A DNA stretch of 64,000 nucleotides from the NCBI RefSeq assembly GCF_030177935.1, contig NZ_CP089974.1, forward strand, positions 1,426,001-1,490,000, read 5' to 3'. The notes beneath the pieces are model-generated. The model made no database searches, was not told where the DNA came from, and saw only the letters and a program-made list of their open reading frames with translations. Source of the DNA: Moraxella haemolytica (lineage in GTDB: Bacteria; Pseudomonadota; Gammaproteobacteria; Pseudomonadales; Moraxellaceae). The position numbers and the translations under genes are program-made. Numbering within the stretch: position 1 is the first letter of the stretch; every line of letters starts with the position of its first letter. Shown piece by piece: positions 18,369-27,080 of this stretch.

Positions 18369-20777
18369 ATGCTCACTAAGCCCCCCCATCTTCCACACAG
18401 CCATTTGGACAACCACACTCCAAAACAACAGCAAGGCTCGGTTTTAGGCTTTATCGTGCTAGTGGTCGTACTCGCCGCCATGATTTTACTTGGGCTTTAT
18501 GTATTTTATTTAAACAGTGTCATCATCAATAAATTTGAAAATCGTCGCTGGGATATTCCTGCAACGGTTTATTCTCGCCCACTTGAACTCTCACCCAATG
18601 CACCACTTAGTCAGACCGACCTTGACAGCTGGTTAAAACTACTCAACTATACCAAAAACAGCACCAAACAAGGTGGTTATCAACAGCAAGGGGCAACCTA
18701 CACGATTTACACTCGTGGTTTTGATTATGGCGATGGCGATATAGAACCTAAGCAGACCATCAAAATCAGCTTTTCTAATGGGAAAATTACCAGTCTTCAG
18801 ACCAGTCACCCCACCACCAAAGGCATGCTACGCCTAGAGCCTGTCAATGTGGGCGGTATTTACCCCCAAAACAATGAAGACCGTATCTTACTTGACAAAG
18901 ACAGCTTGCCCAAGCACTTAATTGATGCACTTATCGCTACCGAAGATCGTAACTTTTATGAGCATCATGGGATATCCTTGCGTGGTACAGCTCGTGCAAT
19001 TTTATCCAATCTGACAGGTGGTCAAAGACAAGGTGGCTCAACCATCACACAGCAACTTGTCAAGAATTTTTATCTAAATTCAGAACGCAGTTTAAAGCGA
19101 AAAGCCAATGAAGCCATTATGGCACTACTGCTTGAACTGCATTATGACAAAAATGAGATTTTACTAGCCTATCTTAATGAGATTAACTTAGGACAAAATG
19201 GCAATCGCTCAGTAAACGGTTTTGGGATTGCCTCACAGTTTTATTTTAACAAGCCTCTTTCTGAGTTGCGTTTAGACCAATACGCTTTATTGGTTGGCAT
19301 TGCCAAAGGCTCTAGTTATTACAACCCAAAAAAACACCCAAAGCGTGCCACCGACAGACGAAACACCGTCTTGCATAATATGCTCACCATAGGAAAAATC
19401 AGCCAAAGTGAGTATGATAATGCCATCCAAAAACCCTTAGATGTGGTAAAAACTCCGATTATCGCCAAAAGTCGTTTTCCTGATTTTTTTGATGCCATTT
19501 CTCGAGAGTTAAAAGCATATTATAAAGAAGAGGACCTACAAAACAGAGGGCTTCGCATCATCTCAACGCTTGACCCCATCGCCCAAAATCATGCCAATAA
19601 CGCCGTCATCAATGGCACAAAAAACCCCTTACAAGCCGCCTTGGTCAGTGCCAATCCTAACACAGGTGAGGTGGTTGCGTTGGTAGGTGGGCGTGGTGAT
19701 TTTACAGGTTTTAACCGTGCCATTGACGCTAAGCGACAAGTCGGCTCATTATTAAAACCTGTCATCTACCTAACCGCTCTGCAATCGGGACGCTACAACT
19801 TAGCCAGCAGTGTCGATGATAGCCCTACTAACTACAACATTGATGGGCAGTCTTGGACACCAAGAAACTATGGTGGCATCTCACACGGAGCAACGCCACT
19901 AACCAAAGCCCTTGCCCACTCGTACAATCAAGCAGCGGTCAATCTTGGCATGGAATTTGGATTGCATAATTTTCAAAAACAACTACAAGCACTAGGCATC
20001 AACCAAAGTTTACCACCCTACCCATCAATACTACTTGGAGCGGTAGATTTGACCGCCATGGACATACTGGGTGTGTATCAGATTTTCGCTACAGGTGGTG
20101 TTAGTACACCATTACACACCATCAATAAAGTCATTGATGATAAAGGCGTCATACTCCAAAACAGCGATCAACGCACCCAAATTCGCCTATCGCCTGAAGC
20201 CACTTATCTAACCAACTATGCCATGCAACAGGTATTCATTCAAGGCACGGCAAAGGCGGGTAATTTTAACAGCTCTTTAAATCTGGCAGGCAAAACAGGC
20301 ACAACCAATGACGGTCGTGATGCGTGGTTTGCAGGATATAGTGGTAATTATGTCTCGGTAGTCTGGGTTGGACTTGATAACAACAAACCCTTGGGATTGA
20401 CAGGTAGCTCTCACGCCCTACCCATTTGGCGACGCTTCATGCAGTCGCTCAACCATACACCCGTCCAACTTGACCAGCCTAGCGGTATCGAATGGCAATG
20501 GTTGGATAATGGCACAGGTCTTTTGTCCCAAGAATACTGTCAGCACGCCGTACGACTACCCATCATCCGCCAGTACACACCTGCTCAATACGCCAATTGC
20601 GTCATTGATGGATTTGGTAATGATGTGGCATATGTTGAAAATGGCTGGATAGATACAGACATGATTCATCAAGAGTATCACGATGGCTATGGCGAAGAGA
20701 GTGTCGCACCCCAAGAACATCGGCACGCACCAAATGAACAAATAGACTTAATAGAGAACGAGAGTATGGCATACTAA
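18369..20777 (+). CDS. mrcB: Bifunctional penicillin-binding protein 1B
   Basis: An 802-residue class A PBP that polymerises and cross-links peptidoglycan. There is a short cytosolic tail, one membrane anchor (about 25-50), a UvrB-domain-2-like UB2H region (about 60-150), then the GT51 glycosyltransferase domain (EDRNFYEHHG about 191, with GGSTITQQLVKN). The transpeptidase domain has SxxK (GSLLKP, Ser about 459), SYN (about 517) and KTGT (about 640). The tail is acidic and His-rich. The UB2H region favours PBP1B over PBP1A. It stands alone, about 295 bases from the divergent ccoI. Confidence 0.93.
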   Translation: MLTKPPHLPHSHLDNHTPKQQQGSVLGFIVLVVVLAAMILLGLYVFYLNSVIINKFENRRWDIPATVYSRPLELSPNAPLSQTDLDSWLKLLNYTKNSTKQGGYQQQGATYTIYTRGFDYGDGDIEPKQTIKISFSNGKITSLQTSHPTTKGMLRLEPVNVGGIYPQNNEDRILLDKDSLPKHLIDALIATEDRNFYEHHGISLRGTARAILSNLTGGQRQGGSTITQQLVKNFYLNSERSLKRKANEAIMALLLELHYDKNEILLAYLNEINLGQNGNRSVNGFGIASQFYFNKPLSELRLDQYALLVGIAKGSSYYNPKKHPKRATDRRNTVLHNMLTIGKISQSEYDNAIQKPLDVVKTPIIAKSRFPDFFDAISRELKAYYKEEDLQNRGLRIISTLDPIAQNHANNAVINGTKNPLQAALVSANPNTGEVVALVGGRGDFTGFNRAIDAKRQVGSLLKPVIYLTALQSGRYNLASSVDDSPTNYNIDGQSWTPRNYGGISHGATPLTKALAHSYNQAAVNLGMEFGLHNFQKQLQALGINQSLPPYPSILLGAVDLTAMDILGVYQIFATGGVSTPLHTINKVIDDKGVILQNSDQRTQIRLSPEATYLTNYAMQQVFIQGTAKAGNFNSSLNLAGKTGTTNDGRDAWFAGYSGNYVSVVWVGLDNNKPLGLTGSSHALPIWRRFMQSLNHTPVQLDQPSGIEWQWLDNGTGLLSQEYCQHAVRLPIIRQYTPAQYANCVIDGFGNDVAYVENGWIDTDMIHQEYHDGYGEESVAPQEHRHAPNEQIDLIENESMAY

Positions 20778-20935
20778 GCCAACCACCTTGTGATATATCC
20801 ATCATGATGTCTCAATGCCGAACAACATCGTGATACAAATGGCAATACCGCAAGCGACAAAGCCTGCCATATCTGCTATAATAACCAAAATCTATCACAA
20901 ACTTAGCTCTCACTCATCAATTTAAGGCGAAAATT

Positions 20936-21892
20936 ATGTCATGGCAACAACTACACCTGCAATGTTCACAAGATAAAGTTGAGCTTGCCGAAGCTTTATT
21001 TTATGAAGAAGGGGCGGTTTCTATCATCCTAGAAGATGCAGGAGATGAGCCTTTATTTGAACCATTACCTGGTGAAGAGCCATTATGGGGAGATGTGGTC
21101 ATGACGGCGATTTTTGACACCAACTCTGACGACCGTTTTGCTGGCACAGACTTTGAAGGCATGGCAAGTCGCATCGCTGCCGAAGTAGGTGCAACTCGTT
21201 TTTGGACAACTCGTCTTGATGATAAAGATTGGTCTCGTGAATGGATGGTTCATTATCAACCTGTTCAATGTGCAGGCAACCTATGGATTGTTCCTGAATG
21301 GCTAGACGCTCCTGACCCAACCGCCATCAATCTCATCTTAGACCCTGGTCTTGCCTTTGGGACAGGTTATCATGCCACCACTCGCCTATGCTTAGATTGG
21401 TTGTCAGCACAGGATTTAACCGATAAAATCGTCATTGACTACGGTTGTGGCTCAGGTGTGCTAGGTGTAGCGGCACTACTGCTTGGGGCAAAAGCAGTAT
21501 TTGCGGTGGACATTGACCCACAAGCAATCTTAGCCACCACTCAAAACGCTAAACTAAATGGCGTGGCTGATAGACTCACCGTCTTTTTGCCAACCGAATT
21601 TAGCGACTATCAAAAAAGCCATCAGCTACAAGCAGATACCATTACTGCCAATATCCTAGCCAAGCCCCTCATTGAGTTTGCACCATATTTTAACTCACTC
21701 CTAAAAAATGGCGGTAGCATTGTGTTGGCAGGTCTAATCTCCAATCAGACCCAATCAGTCATTGATGCTTATACACCATATTTTACGCTTGATGATGCCT
21801 TTAATTATAAACATGCAGACGATCATCATTGGCACCGATTATCTGGCATTAAAAAACAACACCACCTTACGCATCATCATATTGGCTTTTAA
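20936..21892 (+). CDS. prmA: Ribosomal protein L11 methyltransferase
   Basis: A 318-residue SAM-dependent enzyme that trimethylates ribosomal protein L11. The N-terminal substrate-recognition domain (MSWQQLHLQCSQDKVELAEALFYEEGAVSI) leads to the catalytic domain with DPGLAFGTGYHATTRLCL and the SAM motif VIDYGCGSGVLGVAALLLGA. Length fits (E. coli 293) with a slight C-terminal extension. The stop codon lies inside the first arm of its intrinsic terminator. Confidence 0.95.
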   Translation: MSWQQLHLQCSQDKVELAEALFYEEGAVSIILEDAGDEPLFEPLPGEEPLWGDVVMTAIFDTNSDDRFAGTDFEGMASRIAAEVGATRFWTTRLDDKDWSREWMVHYQPVQCAGNLWIVPEWLDAPDPTAINLILDPGLAFGTGYHATTRLCLDWLSAQDLTDKIVIDYGCGSGVLGVAALLLGAKAVFAVDIDPQAILATTQNAKLNGVADRLTVFLPTEFSDYQKSHQLQADTITANILAKPLIEFAPYFNSLLKNGGSIVLAGLISNQTQSVIDAYTPYFTLDDAFNYKHADDHHWHRLSGIKKQHHLTHHHIGF

Positions 21893-21919
21893 TCTGGGCA
21901 TTAAAAGCCAAATTTTTTT
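21882..21919 (+). terminator. Intrinsic terminator overlapping the prmA stop codon
   Basis: TTGGCTTTTAAT (21882-21893) pairs perfectly with ATTAAAAGCCAA (21900-21911), followed by seven Ts. The TAA stop (21890-21892) is within the left arm. Confidence 0.88.
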
Positions 21920-21989
21920 CTCTAATACAGGCTTAAGATAAGCAAAAGCACACCTAATGACCACCTGCTCAACTTATTGTATTTTTAAT

Positions 21990-22018
21990 TTGTCTTTATC
22001 TTGCCAATCTGTTACAAT
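21990..22018 (+). promoter_or_regulatory. Sigma-70 promoter of the NCS2 permease gene
   Basis: TTGTCT (21990-21995) and TACAAT (22013-22018) are 17 bases apart. The leader then holds a short AT hairpin (GAAAAACAAA with TTTGTTTTTC, about 22025-22048) but no purine riboswitch core that I can recognise. Confidence 0.55.
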
Positions 22019-22086
22019 TCATCAGAAAAACAAAACATTTTGTTTTTCATTGGTTCTTTTAATTCGTCTTATCTGCTGGACTACCA

Positions 22087-23394
22087 ATGAAAACTTTTTT
22101 AGATAACTTCTTTCATCTTACCGAAAAAAACACCACCGCCAAGACCGAGCTCATCGCAGGCATCACCACATTTTTTACCATGGTGTACATTGTCTTTGTC
22201 AATCCGTCCATCTTGGGCGTGACAGGCATGGATACACAGGTCGTCTTTGTTACCACCTGCTTAATCGCTGCCTTTGGTACGATTGGTATCGGTCTATTTA
22301 GCAACCTACCCATTGCTCTTGCCCCTGCGATGGGGTTAAATGCCTTTTTTGCTTTTGTTGTCGTCTCAAAACTTGGCTACTCATGGCAAACAGGCATGGG
22401 AGCAATCTTTTGGGGGTCGGTAGGATTATTCTTACTCACCATTTTTGGGGTGCGTTATTGGCTGATGGCAAGCATTCCTTTGAGTCTGCGTGTTGGTATC
22501 AGTGCAGGCATCGGGCTATTCATTGCACTCATCGGCTTTAAAAACATGGGGTTGATCGTACCAAATGAAGCAACACTTGTTACTGTGGGTAATCTACATT
22601 CACCAACACTCCTAATGGGCGTACTTGGCTTTTTTATCATCGTGGCAATGGCTGCCAAAGGTCGTCATTCTGGCGTACTTGTCTCCATTGTGATTGTTAC
22701 CGCCCTTGCACTCATCTTTGATGATCGTGTTCAGTTTACAGGGCAGATTCTATCCCTACCACCTGCCTTAACCCCTGTGGTCGGACAAGTGGATATCGTA
22801 GGGGCGTTAGATGTGGCATTACTCGGGATTATCTTCTCGTTTATGCTCGTCAACTTATTTGATTCATCAGGTACGCTGATTGCTGTTACTGACAAGGCGG
22901 GTTTTGCCGATAAGGACGGCAAATTCCCCAAAATGAAACAGGCTTTATTGGTGGACAGCACCAGTGCCGTAGTTGGTTCATATATGGGTACATCTGCCAT
23001 CAGTACTTATATTGAAAGTGGTGCTGGTGTATCAGTGGGTGGTCGTACAGGGCTGACAGCTGTCGTGGTAGGTGTTTTGTTTTTACTCACCATTTTCTTC
23101 TCGCCTTTGGCAAGCATCGTTCCTGCCTATGCCACCGCAGGCTCACTGGTCTTCGTTGGCATCTTAATGGCAAGCAGTCTTATTAAAGTGCGTTGGGAAG
23201 ACTTGACCGAAGCCACGCCTGCCTTTATTACGGCAGCGATGATGCCATTTACCTACTCCATCACCGAAGGGATTGCTTTTGGATTTATTAGCTACTGTGT
23301 CATGAAAATCGCCACAAATCGTTATAAAGAAATCAATGCACCTGTTGCTGTGGTTTCCTTGCTATTTATCATCAAATTTATCTGGGTAGGCTAA
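22087..23394 (+). CDS. NCS2 family purine (adenine/guanine/hypoxanthine) permease
   Basis: A 435-residue inner-membrane transporter of the NCS2/AzgA-like family with 12-14 predicted membrane segments. Signatures include AGITTFFTMVYIVFVNPSIL (about 24-43), GLNAFFAF, LFDSSGTLIAV and GTSAISTYIESGAGVSVGGRTG (about 300-320). These match GhxP/AdeQ-type proton-purine symporters rather than UraA/XanQ. The exact base transported cannot be told. purH follows 266 bases downstream after a terminator; the proximity fits purine salvage next to purine synthesis, but they are separate units. Confidence 0.9.
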   Translation: MKTFLDNFFHLTEKNTTAKTELIAGITTFFTMVYIVFVNPSILGVTGMDTQVVFVTTCLIAAFGTIGIGLFSNLPIALAPAMGLNAFFAFVVVSKLGYSWQTGMGAIFWGSVGLFLLTIFGVRYWLMASIPLSLRVGISAGIGLFIALIGFKNMGLIVPNEATLVTVGNLHSPTLLMGVLGFFIIVAMAAKGRHSGVLVSIVIVTALALIFDDRVQFTGQILSLPPALTPVVGQVDIVGALDVALLGIIFSFMLVNLFDSSGTLIAVTDKAGFADKDGKFPKMKQALLVDSTSAVVGSYMGTSAISTYIESGAGVSVGGRTGLTAVVVGVLFLLTIFFSPLASIVPAYATAGSLVFVGILMASSLIKVRWEDLTEATPAFITAAMMPFTYSITEGIAFGFISYCVMKIATNRYKEINAPVAVVSLLFIIKFIWVG

Positions 23395-23417
23395 GTTAGC
23401 CAAGAACAGTCGCAAGC

Positions 23418-23451
23418 AAAAAGTCCAGCCATCATTGACTGGACTTTTTTT
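23418..23451 (+). terminator. Terminator of the NCS2 permease gene
   Basis: AAAAAGTCCAG (23418-23428) pairs with CTGGACTTTTT (23439-23449) and runs into a T-tract. It begins 24 bases after the stop. Confidence 0.88.
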
Positions 23452-23660
23452 ATTAACAGGCAAACAAGCCCATCTAGCACACAATAAAAACATGGCATAA
23501 AACACAGAAAATTGCATATAAGCACTCATCACCCCTTTATAAAACCCCGTCAAAATGCTATTATTAAATCTCGTATATGCTTAAGCAGTAATTGGCATAT
23601 TAAGCCAGATATTCAACTGGGTGTTTAACTGGATGTTCAACCATTTTTATAAGGTGAGTT

Positions 23661-25259
23661 ATGAGTTTTAAGCGTTTTGCACTGCTGTCAGTGTCAGATA
23701 AATCAGGAATTATCGACTTTGCCAAAGGACTGATTGATGCAGGCTTTGGCATTTTGTCTACTGGGGGTACATTTAAACTATTAACCGAATCAGGCATCAA
23801 TGCCATTGAAGTCTCATCGCACACAGGATTTAGCGAGATGATGGATGGTCGTGTCAAAACCTTACACCCAAAGATTCATGGGGGGATATTGGGTCGTCGT
23901 GGTATTGATGATGAAGTCATGACCGCTCATGGCATTGACCGCATAGATATTGTCGCTGTCAATCTCTACCCATTTGCCGCTACGGTTGCCAAGCCTGATG
24001 TCAAAATGTCTGACGCCATTGAAAACATTGATATCGGCGGCCCTGCAATGGTGCGTTCTGCTGCCAAAAACCACGCTCATGTCGGCATCATCACCAATCC
24101 TGCCGACTATGCTCGCATCTTAAATGAAATTAACAACACGGGCAATATCAGCTACGCCACTCGTTTTGATTTGGCGGTAAAAGCCTTTGAACATACCGCA
24201 AATTATGATGGCATGATTGCTTCATTTTTTGGGGCAAGATTAAACAGCACCGCCACCCACCCAAGTGAGGACGCCACACCAACGGCTGATTTTGCTCGCA
24301 CCTTTAACACGCAATTAAACAAAGCCCAAGATCTACGCTATGGCGAAAATCCACATCAAAAAGCCGCCTTCTATGTTGAAGCAAACGCCAAAGAAGCATC
24401 GGTCGCCACCGCCAAACAACTACAAGGCAAAGAGCTATCTTATAACAACATCGCTGATACCGATGCAGCTCTTGAATGCGTCAAATCATTCGTCAAGCCT
24501 GCTTGCGTCATTGTTAAGCACGCCAACCCTTGTGGCGTAGCACTATCAACCGATGGCATCTTAACAGCATACAACCTTGCCTATGAGACCGATCCAGAAT
24601 CTGCCTTTGGTGGTATCATCGCCTTTAACCGTGAACTAGATGTTGATACCGCTCGCACCATTGTTGAGCGTCAATTTGTTGAGGTTATTATTGCCCCTGC
24701 CATCGCTGATGGCGTACTTGACATCACAGGCACCAAGAAAAATGTGCGTGTGTTGGTTTGTGGTGAATTGCCAGAACCTACTGAGCGTACTGCACAGCTT
24801 GACTACAAGCGTGTCAATGGCGGTCTGTTGATTCAAGACCAAGATTTGGGCATGATTACTAAGAATGATTTGCGTGTTGTTACCGAGCGAGCACCAACAG
24901 AAGCCGAGCTTGACGACCTTATCTTTGCTTGGAAAGTGGCAAAATATGTTAAATCCAACGCCATCGTTTATGCCAAGAACCGTCAAACTGTCGGTATTGG
25001 TGCAGGTCAAATGAGTCGTGTCAATTCTGCTCGCATCGCTGCCATCAAGGCTGAACACGCAGGGCTTGCTGTTGAAGGTGCGGTCATGGCATCAGATGCT
25101 TTCTTCCCCTTCCGAGATGGCATTGATAATGCCGCTGCTGCTGGCATCAAGTGCATCATTCAGCCAGGTGGCTCAATGCGTGATGATGAAACCATCGCCG
25201 CCGCTAACGAACACGGCATCGTCATGGTATTTACTGGTATGCGTCATTTCCGCCACTGA
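23661..25259 (+). CDS. purH: Bifunctional AICAR transformylase/IMP cyclohydrolase
   Basis: A 532-residue enzyme for the last two steps of IMP synthesis. The N-terminal MGS-like IMP cyclohydrolase domain (about 1-200) has [32 protein letters not shown] and [15 protein letters not shown]. The C-terminal transformylase (about 205-532) has [11 protein letters not shown], the catalytic KHANPCG, and ends [11 protein letters not shown]...[11 protein letters not shown]...[16 protein letters not shown] precedes the ATG. A possible weak promoter (TTTATA, 17 bases, TATTAT at about 23538-23566) lies upstream. Confidence 0.97.
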   Translation: MSFKRFALLSVSDKSGIIDFAKGLIDAGFGILSTGGTFKLLTESGINAIEVSSHTGFSEMMDGRVKTLHPKIHGGILGRRGIDDEVMTAHGIDRIDIVAVNLYPFAATVAKPDVKMSDAIENIDIGGPAMVRSAAKNHAHVGIITNPADYARILNEINNTGNISYATRFDLAVKAFEHTANYDGMIASFFGARLNSTATHPSEDATPTADFARTFNTQLNKAQDLRYGENPHQKAAFYVEANAKEASVATAKQLQGKELSYNNIADTDAALECVKSFVKPACVIVKHANPCGVALSTDGILTAYNLAYETDPESAFGGIIAFNRELDVDTARTIVERQFVEVIIAPAIADGVLDITGTKKNVRVLVCGELPEPTERTAQLDYKRVNGGLLIQDQDLGMITKNDLRVVTERAPTEAELDDLIFAWKVAKYVKSNAIVYAKNRQTVGIGAGQMSRVNSARIAAIKAEHAGLAVEGAVMASDAFFPFRDGIDNAAAAGIKCIIQPGGSMRDDETIAAANEHGIVMVFTGMRHFRH

Positions 25260-25285
25260 TTGATTATTTATCATCAGTCAATAAC

Positions 25286-25328
25286 AAAATAAAAGTTCCG
25301 TCATACTGGCGGAATTTTTATTTTATTT
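25286..25328 (+). terminator. Terminator of purH
   Basis: AAAATAAAAGTTCCG and CGGAATTTTTATTTT form a 15-bp stem with one G-T pair around a nine-base loop, running into more Ts. Confidence 0.85.
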
Positions 25329-25517
25329 TGTATGACAGTAATAGTCAAGCACCTAAAATAACAATCCAACTCATAAAATCATCTGTATACGCATTATAAA
25401 GTTAGTTTAAAATATTGGCACAAGTTTTCTTGTATAAGGAAAATTAAGGTGTTTTTGTCATCATTTTATGATAGAATGTAGCAATTTATTCCATCAAAAC
25501 AAAATCAAGAAGACCCT

Positions 25518-25832
25518 ATGATTTCCCCAAAGATTAAAAACAAATTTTCCAATCACCCAGAAGTCGTCATGCGTCCCGTGCATTTGCGACTGTCTGAAGA
25601 AATCATCAGTCATCTAGAAGAGACGGCTGGTACACATGGTTTTAATCGCATTCAAGGCTTAATTCGTCTATACATTCGTCAAGGGCTAGACCGTGATAAC
25701 TGTAATTACAACTTAGCGGATGATGTGCTATTTATTGAAAAGTTACGCAAAAAAGGCGTCAGCCAAAAAATCATCGATGAAGCACTGGCTGATGTCAATA
25801 AAAACTGCGACTTAGACCAATCCATCACTTAG
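25518..25832 (+). CDS. Small RHH-like conserved protein of unknown function
   Basis: A 104-residue protein. The central part (VMRPVHLRLSEEIISHLEE...GFNRIQGLIRLYIRQGLDRD, about 17-60) has the pattern of a ribbon-helix-helix DNA-binding domain: a short beta-strand of alternating residues (PVHLRL), then two helices. The C-terminal part is a charged helix (FIEKLRKKGVSQKIIDEALADV). RHH proteins are usually dimeric repressors, so a small regulator is a reasonable guess, but no target or partner toxin gene is adjacent. It stands alone between purH and sppA with a strong terminator immediately after. Confidence 0.7.
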   Translation: MISPKIKNKFSNHPEVVMRPVHLRLSEEIISHLEETAGTHGFNRIQGLIRLYIRQGLDRDNCNYNLADDVLFIEKLRKKGVSQKIIDEALADVNKNCDLDQSIT

Positions 25833-25840
25833 GCCATAAA

Positions 25841-25880
25841 TCAATAAAAAACGCACTTTAATAAGTGCGTTTTTTATTGA
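25841..25880. terminator. Bidirectional terminator, perfect 18-bp stem
   Basis: Positions 25841-25858 pair without mismatch with 25863-25880 around a four-base loop; the core is ACGCACTT/AAGTGCGT with CAATAAAAA/TTTTTATTG flanks. It separates the RHH-like gene from the convergent sppA. Confidence 0.92.
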
Positions 25881-25892
25881 TGGCGGTGCTTG

Positions 25893-26918
25893 TTATTGCA
25901 ACTGTGCATCTTGTCCCAAAATACCAATCTTAATTCCCTGCCCCAGACCTTTACCCATCTGCACCCCAAAACGGTCAAAAAACTGCTTAACAGGGTCAAT
26001 ATAGCTATAATTCACCGATTCCAGTTTTAGCTGTTTTTCTAGTTGCGACATACCACCAATCTTATCTGCCAAACCCAGCTCAACAGACTGCTTACCCGTC
26101 CAAAATAGCCCTGTAAATATCTGATTTTGCTCAGGGTTTTTTAGGCGATCTCCACGACCCTTTTTAACCGCTTCAATGAAATTTTGATGCGTATCATTTA
26201 GCAGACTCTGCACATGGGTACGCTCAATCTCATTCATCGGTCTTGACATGGATAAGATATCCTTGTATTCGCCCGCGGTTAAAGTACGATCAGCAATGCC
26301 CGCCTTATCCAACAGTCGCTCAATATTATACCCAGACATGATCACACCGATAGAGCCAACCAAACTAGATGGATTTACCCAAATCTCATCGGCCGCCGAT
26401 GCGATATAATACGCTCCTGATGCACCTGTATCACCAATGATGGCGTAAAGTTTTTTATCAGGATACTCTGCTTTTAGCTCCATTGCCATCTGCCATACTT
26501 CATCAGACTGCACAGGCGAACCACCAGGCGAATTAATAGCCAGTGCCACCGCTTTGGCATTGGTATTCTCAAATGCTTCTTGCAAGGCAGCATTGATATG
26601 ATGTGCACTGGTTTCACTATTTGGCATGATCGCCCCTTGTACATCAACCACCGCTAAATGTGGCTCACCAATACCCATTGGCACACCTGCTTTAGTGTTA
26701 GTTGTTGTACAGCCCCTACCCAAAAATAACACAAAAAACACCACATAAGCAAAAGTTAATAATTTAAAAAATATGCTCCAACGACGAGCTCTCTTTTGCT
26801 CTTCAATGCCCGCCATCATGGTTTTTTCGATGAGTTGCCATTCAGGTGATGTGGGCGATGACTTAGGGGTATTTGCTGAAGATGAGGGCGACTGATGAGG
26901 ATTAGGTGGCCAAACCAT
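25893..26918 (-). CDS. sppA: S49 family signal peptide peptidase SppA
   Basis: A 341-residue single-domain (36K-type) membrane-bound serine protease that degrades cleaved signal peptides. A Ser/Pro-rich cytosolic N-terminus and one membrane helix (about 45-68: IFFKLLTFAYVVFFVLFLG) are followed by the protease domain. It contains INSPGGSP, the nucleophile in DTGASGAYYIA (Ser about 168) and the general-base lysine in TAGEYKD (about 220), spaced as expected for a Ser-Lys dyad. It lies downstream of comEC on the same strand, about 160 bases apart. Confidence 0.93.
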   Translation of the reverse strand: MVWPPNPHQSPSSSANTPKSSPTSPEWQLIEKTMMAGIEEQKRARRWSIFFKLLTFAYVVFFVLFLGRGCTTTNTKAGVPMGIGEPHLAVVDVQGAIMPNSETSAHHINAALQEAFENTNAKAVALAINSPGGSPVQSDEVWQMAMELKAEYPDKKLYAIIGDTGASGAYYIASAADEIWVNPSSLVGSIGVIMSGYNIERLLDKAGIADRTLTAGEYKDILSMSRPMNEIERTHVQSLLNDTHQNFIEAVKKGRGDRLKNPEQNQIFTGLFWTGKQSVELGLADKIGGMSQLEKQLKLESVNYSYIDPVKQFFDRFGVQMGKGLGQGIKIGILGQDAQLQ

Positions 26919-27080
26919 GATGTTTTTTTCCTATAAATATATATTGATAGGCGATAACCGCCATTGTTTTGTGATATAAATGTTGTGATAATAAAGCACC
27001 CATTGTAACTCAAAAGCCTTAAATATCCTAGTATCTAGTAGATTTTAAACAAGCAACATTCGTTCATTCTACATACCCAC

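Noticed and set aside
22025-22048. AT-rich hairpin in the leader of the NCS2 permease gene, considered as a purine riboswitch
   Set aside because: The conserved three-way junction and loop sequences of purine riboswitches are absent; this is only a simple hairpin.
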